Part shown: piece after piece, positions 59,825-64,000 of the stretch
How positions within the stretch are numbered: the stretch's first letter is position 1
Layout of the letters: the number at the start of each line of letters is the position of its first letter
NCBI GenBank assembly: GCA_963749485.1
Contig: CAVVMV010000013.1
Location: forward strand, 104,304-168,303
Length of the DNA: 64,000 bases
Source of the DNA: JAZGGS01 sp963749485
Lineage (GTDB): Bacteria; Bacteroidota; Ignavibacteria; Ignavibacteriales; Ignavibacteriaceae
Direction of reading: 5' to 3'
The notes under the pieces: generated by a model
Databases searched by the model: none
What the model was told of the DNA's origin: nothing
Seen by the model: only the letters and a program-made list of their open reading frames with translations
Made by a program: the position numbers and the translations under genes

Positions 59825-60353
59825 ATGAATACAGGACAAATGATGATAACACTTGGAGCAGTTCTTATTACTCTCAACAATAGTGCTTCGTGTAAACAGC
59901 AGTCAATTATCTAACCAAGATTCAATGCAAAACAACAAATTTGGTATTCTGGCTATATCTTTAGCAACTTCGGTTATAGAAGAAGCAAGTGAAAAAGCAT
60001 TTGATGAAGCTAGCACATCTAATTTCGTTTCATCAACAACAGCTTTAACTAACTCCACACGAAGTTTTGGTCCCGAACCAGGTTTGAATCCAGACAGCAC
60101 GTGGGAAATTCTTGATAGCTTGGAGACTTACGATGATTTTGATGATTATCACAACTATACAAACAGAGATTCCACGATGCCTAGTGCGATCTTTGATGTT
60201 AGTTGCCAGGTAAATTACGTAAATCCTTCAGATCCAAATTTTATTTGCGTAACTAATTCCTGGCACAAGATGATTAGTGTTACTGTATCCAGCCCTTTTA
60301 TGCGGGATACAGTTAAAATGAGTAAAGTATTTAGTTATTGGAAATTACCATAA
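59825..60353 (+). CDS. Minor-pilin-like protein A2 (cassette 2, first gene)
   Basis: From ATG 59825 (MNTGQMMITLGA), after one base shift near 59862, the sequence continues LLLSTIVLRVNSSQLSNQDS, a hydrophobic helix as in A1. Shared with A1: GILAISLATSVIEEASEKAF, SCQVNYVNPSDPN, and the C-terminal VSVTVSSPFMRDTVKMSKVF. Length about 175 residues. The overall identity is low but the blocks and order are the same, so they are diverged paralogues. The start follows GGAG, and a sigma-54 promoter lies 58 bases upstream. Confidence 0.7.
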
Positions 60354-60362
60354 GAGGTTATA

Positions 60363-60962
60363 ATGGGATTCAGTACAATATTAGACGTTCTCGGAGCAAC
60401 AATAATCGGTGGCTTACTTTTACTTGTTCTTTTAAGAGTGAACGCCAATGCCACTGAAAATAAAATAATTAACGGCAGTGACAAAATTCTGCAAAGAGAT
60501 TTAGTAGATCTTGTACTTACTGTTGAAAATGATCTAAGAAAAATGGGTTATTGTGCAGATCCAAGCAAATTAACAGAAAGTATGAGCAGAATAATTTATG
60601 CAAATTCAAGCCAGATAAGTTATTATACCGATGTTGATAGAGATGGCAACTTAGATAGTATTTCATACTTTATAAGTGATACCACTGCTCTTTCGCACAC
60701 GGCAAATCCCAGGGATAGAATTTTGTACAGAAAAGTTAATAATCTGTTGCCTCTAATAGTGAGCACTAACATAGTGGAATTTAACTTGAATTATTTTGAT
60801 GCCCTTGGAAAGGTACTTACATCACCAGTTGTATCTCCAAGTTTGATCACTCATATGGAAATCTCCTTTAAGGTAGAAGATTCAGAAGCTTATGATCAAA
60901 AATACTCTGAAGCCTACTGGCAGCAAGTTAGATTATCATCAAAAAATTTAAATAAAAGATAG
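60363..60962 (+). CDS. Minor-pilin-like protein B2 (cassette 2, second gene)
   Basis: 199 residues. The N-terminal helix is ILDVLGATIIGGLLLLVLLR. It shares NDLRKMGYCADPSKL, ISYYTDVDRDGNLDSISYFI and ANPRDRILYRKVNNLLPLIV with B1. The DVDRDGNLD loop is a better EF-hand-like calcium site than that of B1 (DIDRNGSID). The frame is intact, nine bases after A2. The role is inferred as for B1. Confidence 0.75.
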   Translation: MGFSTILDVLGATIIGGLLLLVLLRVNANATENKIINGSDKILQRDLVDLVLTVENDLRKMGYCADPSKLTESMSRIIYANSSQISYYTDVDRDGNLDSISYFISDTTALSHTANPRDRILYRKVNNLLPLIVSTNIVEFNLNYFDALGKVLTSPVVSPSLITHMEISFKVEDSEAYDQKYSEAYWQQVRLSSKNLNKR

Positions 60963-60973
60963 GAGTTATTATT

Positions 60974-61830
60974 ATGGGCGGTAAAGTATCATTAATTCTT
61001 GTTTTAGGTTTTAGTTCTCTGTTTGCAATTATGGGTACCGAAATGCTGAAATCTTCAAATGAAGCAACTGATAATTATGTGAATTATTTCGAACAAACAG
61101 AAGCTCATAATATTGCCGTAAGCGGAGCTAATATGGCAGCAAATGAGATCTTCATAAACAAATTTTGGATGACTGGTTATTCCAACTTAAATCGATAATG
61201 GTTCTCTTGATGTAACTGTTGATTCAATTGGTGTGGAAAATAAACTCATTACATCGATTGGAGAATATGATGGTTACCAGGATACTGTTATTGTTCTCTT
61301 AGCACCTAAAAATTTCGCACAGTATGGTAACTTTTATAATTTAATGGGTGCCTGGGCCGCTACCGGTGATACTTTTTCAGGCCCATTCCACACTAACGAT
61401 TATTTAAAGTGTTATGGTGATCCTGTTTTCCTTGGATACACTACAACAAAAAACGGAGTTAAACTTTATCATAATAATGGTACTGATAATCCTGAATTTC
61501 ATGGTGGATTGCAGGAAGGCTTATTTATCCCACTTGAATTTGATACTTCAATAATAAAACAGGCGGCTTTTAATGGTGGCAAAATATTTTATGATACCAC
61601 GGGTAACAATTATATAATTGATACAAAATTTGTACTAAATAATGATGGTACTGTTGATTACAGCAGTAATATAAATAATGCAGGATGGTCACCTGTGATA
61701 AATGAACCTTTAACAACTTTGGCACCTAACGGTGTAATCTATGTTGAAAAAGGTAACGTATTTATTGAAGGTACGTTAAATGGACAGGTTTCAATTGTTG
61801 CATCTACAAAAGGTAGTACAAGTGCAGGGA
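60974..61830 (+). CDS. PilX-like protein C2 (cassette 2, third gene), cut by the 61,829 junction
   Basis: An N-terminal helix (KVSLILVLGFSSLFAIMG) and YFEQTEAHNIAVSGANMAAN correspond to C1. After a shift near 61195 the text continues DNGSLDVTVDSIGVENKLIT, GPFHTNDYLKCYGDPVFLGY and PNGVIYVEKGNVFIEGTLNG, a strand-turn repeat. Open reading then runs STKGSTSAG and stops making sense at 61,829, where foreign DNA begins. The true 3' end is missing. Confidence 0.68.
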
Positions 61831-62188
61831 TGCCGCCGTACGACTGACCCATCTTCCGACTGGCATCGTTGTCGAATGCCAGGACGAGCGATCGCAACAC
61901 AAGAACCGGGCACGCGCCATGTCGTTGCTGCAGGCTCGACTGCTCGATGCGCAGGTTTCCGAGCAGGAAACCGAACAGGCTGAGAAACGACGACTGCTGG
62001 TCGGGTCGGGGGATCGCAGTGAACGTATTCGGACCTACAACTTTCCGCAGGGCCGCGTTACGGATCACCGCATCAACCTGACGCTCTATAAGCTGGACGA
62101 AATAATGGAAGGTCATCTGGAACAAGTCGTCGAGCCTTTAATAAATGAGTACCAGGCTGATCAGCTCGCTGCACTCGGAGACGCTTGA
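61829..62188 (+). CDS. prfA: Release factor 1, C-terminal third only (gammaproteobacterial type)
   Basis: From the junction the frame reads DAAVRLTHLPTGIVVECQDE, RSQHKNRARAMSLLQARLLD, LLVGSGDRSERIRTYNFPQG and QADQLAALGDA, ending TGA 62188. This matches RF1 after the GGQ loop and resembles gammaproteobacterial RF1 more than the complete prfA at 31178 (for example QHKNRARAMS and QADQLAAL). About 119 of about 360 codons are present; the 5' two thirds are absent. Base composition is clearly more GC-rich than before the junction. It is a fragment created by the join, not a second functional gene. No prmC follows. Confidence 0.9.
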   Translation, partial: DAAVRLTHLPTGIVVECQDERSQHKNRARAMSLLQARLLDAQVSEQETEQAEKRRLLVGSGDRSERIRTYNFPQGRVTDHRINLTLYKLDEIMEGHLEQVVEPLINEYQADQLAALGDA

Positions 62189-62214
62189 CGCCATATCGCG
62201 TAATAAGGGACACC

Positions 62215-62274
62215 CTGTTTTGGCGAAGTAATGCGCTAAGACACCCGCTCTCGCAAAACAGTTTCGTTTTTTTT
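62215..62274 (+). terminator. Possible terminator after the prfA fragment
   Basis: CTGTTTTGGCGA (62215-62226) pairs, with one bulge, with TCGCAAAACAG (62251-62261), followed by a T-rich tract (TTTCGTTTTTTTT). The loop is 24 bases, which is long. Confidence 0.4.
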
Positions 62275-62283
62275 CGGTACGCA

Positions 62284-62677
62284 ATGTCAGAAGCAAGAAA
62301 AATCTAAGTCATACAATCTTGAAATAACTAACAGGCGTGATTTCTTGTACGCAAGCATCACGGGAGAAAACAGCAAAGAAAATGTCAGGCTGTATTTGGA
62401 AGAGCTGGTTCAGGAATGCGAAAAGACCAAGTGTCGCCGTTTGCTGATCGAAGAACTGCTTGAAGGACCTCGCCTGGATTCTATGAGCGTGTTCGATATC
62501 GCATCGGAAGGCAGCCAGAAATCCCGCGCACTTCTGAGAGCAATCGCCTATGTGGATGTCCACGCTGAAGGCAGTTCAATGAAAAATGCCGAGTCTTTCG
62601 CGACCAACCGTGGCTTGAACGTAAAAGTATTCCGAACGGTAGCTGACGCAGAGAAATGGTTGGTGGATCACGTCTAG
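62284..62677 (+). CDS. STAS/SpoIIAA-like domain protein (foreign segment)
   Basis: The best-supported part starts at 62345 (YASITGENSKENVRLYLEEL). Text further upstream (MSEARK, KSYNLEITNRRDFL) joins it if one A in the run near 62303 is extra, giving ATG 62284 and about 130 residues. CRRLLIEELLEGPRLDSMSV and ENxx-like ESFATNRGLNVKVFRTVADA, ending KWLVDHV, resemble the single-domain STAS/SpoIIAA-like family. Such proteins are small cytoplasmic or membrane-peripheral regulators; the specific role is unknown. Confidence 0.6.
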
Positions 62678-63068
62678 GTTTGCGTATTTTCAACGCCGCC
62701 CAATGAATGAATCCGATTTTACGCTCTAACACCGCAAACAAAAGGCCGCTACGAGAGCAGCTATAGCACGACCGCTATGCGCCCGACAGCCACCGCTCAA
62801 ACGGCCAGCTTCGGGATACAATGACCGGCAGCTACTGAACCTTAGCGGACCTTGCACTAGGCAAATCCCAGAATTAACCTCGTCCACGCGTCCAAAAAAA
62901 ACAGGGACGACTATGGCGAGAATCCCGCCGCTATGTGTAGCAGAATGTGCCCATACAGTCGCTCGGCCCAATTTGGGCCGCGAACCTCGGCAGTGCCTGA
63001 CACCTTTTTAGGTACGAACCTCGCCGAACCTCCCTACCCACGAACTGCGAGTAATGCCGATCCTGGCC
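62678..63068. other. No gene seen (foreign segment)
   Basis: 391 bases without a supported gene. A GC-rich stretch with several GGCCGCT/GCAGCT-type short repeats at about 62740-62870 looks like a degraded intergenic repeat, but I cannot name it. Confidence 0.4.
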
Positions 63069-63422
63069 CTAATCATTCGATGAGAGCGCTTCGAAGATTT
63101 CGGCGCTCTTTACCACGTAATTATCCAGCGCCTTATGCCATGCCGTAGTATCGCCGGGGGGCAAAGTCATGAGCTTCTGATGTAGCGCGCTCAGCTGCCC
63201 TTTTAGCATGGCGGCCTCATTGCCGCTCGACCTATTAAAGGCCGGCATGGACACAGCTGTTTTCCCGGCGATCTTCACTTTCCGGGCTCCCTTCGTTGTC
63301 GTGCTCCCCATCATGCCTATGTTCGGGTAAGGGATGGGTACCGGTCCTCCTGGTGTTGGTGTCTTACAAACGTCCGGAAACGCCTGTACGGCCTGTCCTT
63401 TGTGCGTCGAAGCTGGAAACAT
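63069..63422 (-). CDS. DUF4150 (PAAR-like) domain protein (foreign segment)
   Basis: 117 residues starting MFPASTHKGQAVQAFPDVCK, followed by TPTPGGPVPIPYPNIGMMGS and VKIAGKTAVSMPAFNRSSGN. This is the DUF4150 signature: a PAAR-like domain beginning with a short strand, the DVCKTPTP and PIPYPNI motifs. DUF4150 domains cap the spike of type VI secretion systems or stand at the N terminus of their effectors. Here it is followed by a 50-residue helix (MLKGQLSALHQKLMTLPPGD; TTAWHKALDNYVVKSAEIFE) and ends, with no toxin domain. A good AGAGGGAA site precedes the ATG. No other secretion genes are visible. Confidence 0.8.
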   Translation of the reverse strand: MFPASTHKGQAVQAFPDVCKTPTPGGPVPIPYPNIGMMGSTTTKGARKVKIAGKTAVSMPAFNRSSGNEAAMLKGQLSALHQKLMTLPPGDTTAWHKALDNYVVKSAEIFEALSSND

Positions 63423-64000
63423 GATCTATTCCCTCTCTGTGCAGTTGGAATCTAAAGGCAATTCTTTGCGTTATTGGCTTTGCGTCCCTGGTTTTGGCTA
63501 GGTTCACCCTCGTTCAGGTTATTGTCGTCCTGTAAAAAAATCAGTCAATTCTGGGATGTACGTAAGGGCGGATCTTCTCTTTCTGTCGGAAAGAATCAGG
63601 TTTTTCGAGCAATACGAACCGTCCTGAAAACCTGGATTGTCGAGGACGTAGATAGCATCGCAATTCTGGAGCCGGACTTGGAAAGAAAACGGACGCTTAT
63701 TGAACACGACGCATGCTGATAAGCATCAAACGTCCGATTTACACATAATTGCCGAGTAATGATCCTGAACGTAGAATCAATGTTGCTCCTGCAAATGCGG
63801 AACCCCTGACCCGGAGGCGACGAGCACCAGTTGTGGCCAGGGACCCAAGTTTGATCAATGTCCACACAGCGCAGGGGACCACTCCCCATTTTTCTGGGGT
63901 TCAATGGCAACGTGCCTATTGAGCTTCAAGTAATCATTGAGGTCCGGCCGACAAGCTTAGGATAACGACCTGTCAAGGTCGTCGATAAGGTCCTCAACAG
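63423..64000. other. No supported gene (foreign segment)
   Basis: I see no convincing coding frame here. Overlapping open frames of 60-100 codons occur on both strands but have no recognisable motif, ribosome site or conserved composition. Confidence 0.4.

Noticed and set aside
62740..62870. Clustered GGCCGCT/GCAGCT-like short inverted segments resembling an integron attC or mobile repeat
   Set aside because: I found no matching core sites, no adjacent cassette structure and no second copy in the window.
63596..63910. Minus-strand 104-codon frame near the right end
   Set aside because: It overlaps other open frames of similar length on both strands and has no ribosome site, motif or compositional support.
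61829..64000. Recent horizontal transfer of gammaproteobacterial DNA into the ignavibacterial genome
   Set aside because: Both flanking genes are cut in mid-domain, no integrase, repeat or attachment site is present at the join, and the host already has a complete prfA. A chimeric assembly is more likely.
1..64000. tRNA, rRNA, CRISPR or insertion sequence
   Set aside because: I looked for T-loop GGTTCGAATCC-type strings, regularly spaced repeats and transposase motifs on both strands and saw none; a covariance-model scan would be decisive.

Overview
The window reads as an AT-rich genome fragment from a member of the Ignavibacteria (Bacteroidota/Chlorobiota lineage), joined near position 61,829 to about 2.2 kb of visibly more GC-rich DNA that looks gammaproteobacterial. 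Evidence for the host lineage: several secreted proteins end in type IX secretion sorting domains with the characteristic NYPNPFNPSTTIKFSIP signature, putative promoters fit the Bacteroidota TAnnTTTG type, and there are GWxTD, DUF4175/DUF4159/BatA-like and mitochondrial-type aconitase genes.

Layout. Positions 1-16,900 are almost entirely minus-strand housekeeping and envelope genes: an Omp85/BamA-like barrel, a PfkB sugar kinase, a GWxTD protein, rimO, cdsA, a CPBP protease, DUF3108, GT9 and GT2 glycosyltransferases, mpg, an LptE-like lipoprotein, a sigma-54 activator, a metallo-beta-lactamase-fold hydrolase, a TPR/SPOR protein and miaB. Positions 17,300-24,700 hold secreted proteins: a lamin-tail-domain protein, a metallophosphoesterase, an orphan sorting-domain remnant, and a plus-strand pair made of a dockerin-like and a cohesin-like protein. 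Positions 24,700-32,600 carry an SDR epimerase, ahcY-metK (methyl cycle), a nitronate monooxygenase/FabK-like oxidoreductase, ispH and prfA. Positions 32,800-37,500 are a signalling operon: PAS histidine kinase, NtrC-type regulator, and a double-receiver PP2C-type phosphatase. Positions 37,600-50,100 contain DUF4175 and DUF4159, an EVE protein, a methyltransferase, rmuC, a histidine-ammonia-lyase-like gene with a Cys-containing MIO triad, hflX and a BatA-like protein. Then come marR and acn.

The most distinctive locus is 53,300-61,830. An NtrC-family activator is followed by a three-gene cassette of N-terminally anchored, minor-pilin-like proteins. The same cassette, as diverged paralogues in the same order, recurs 2.8 kb downstream. 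Each copy has a good -24/-12 (sigma-54) promoter candidate, and both share an ACCGCCAT motif at distances that differ by 10 bp. Between the copies lie a DUF4382-like lipoprotein, a small lipoprotein and a cyclic-nucleotide-binding-domain protein without a DNA-binding domain.

Many genes, including ones expected to be essential (prfA, metK, ispH, ahcY, acn), are broken by single-base shifts, several demonstrably in homopolymers. I treat these as sequencing errors and annotate whole genes across the breaks. The join at about 61,829 runs from the middle of a pilin-like gene into the middle of a second prfA; I treat it as a probable chimeric assembly. Beyond it are the prfA 3' third, a STAS/SpoIIAA-like protein and a DUF4150 PAAR-like protein. 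I saw no tRNA or rRNA genes, CRISPR arrays or insertion sequences.
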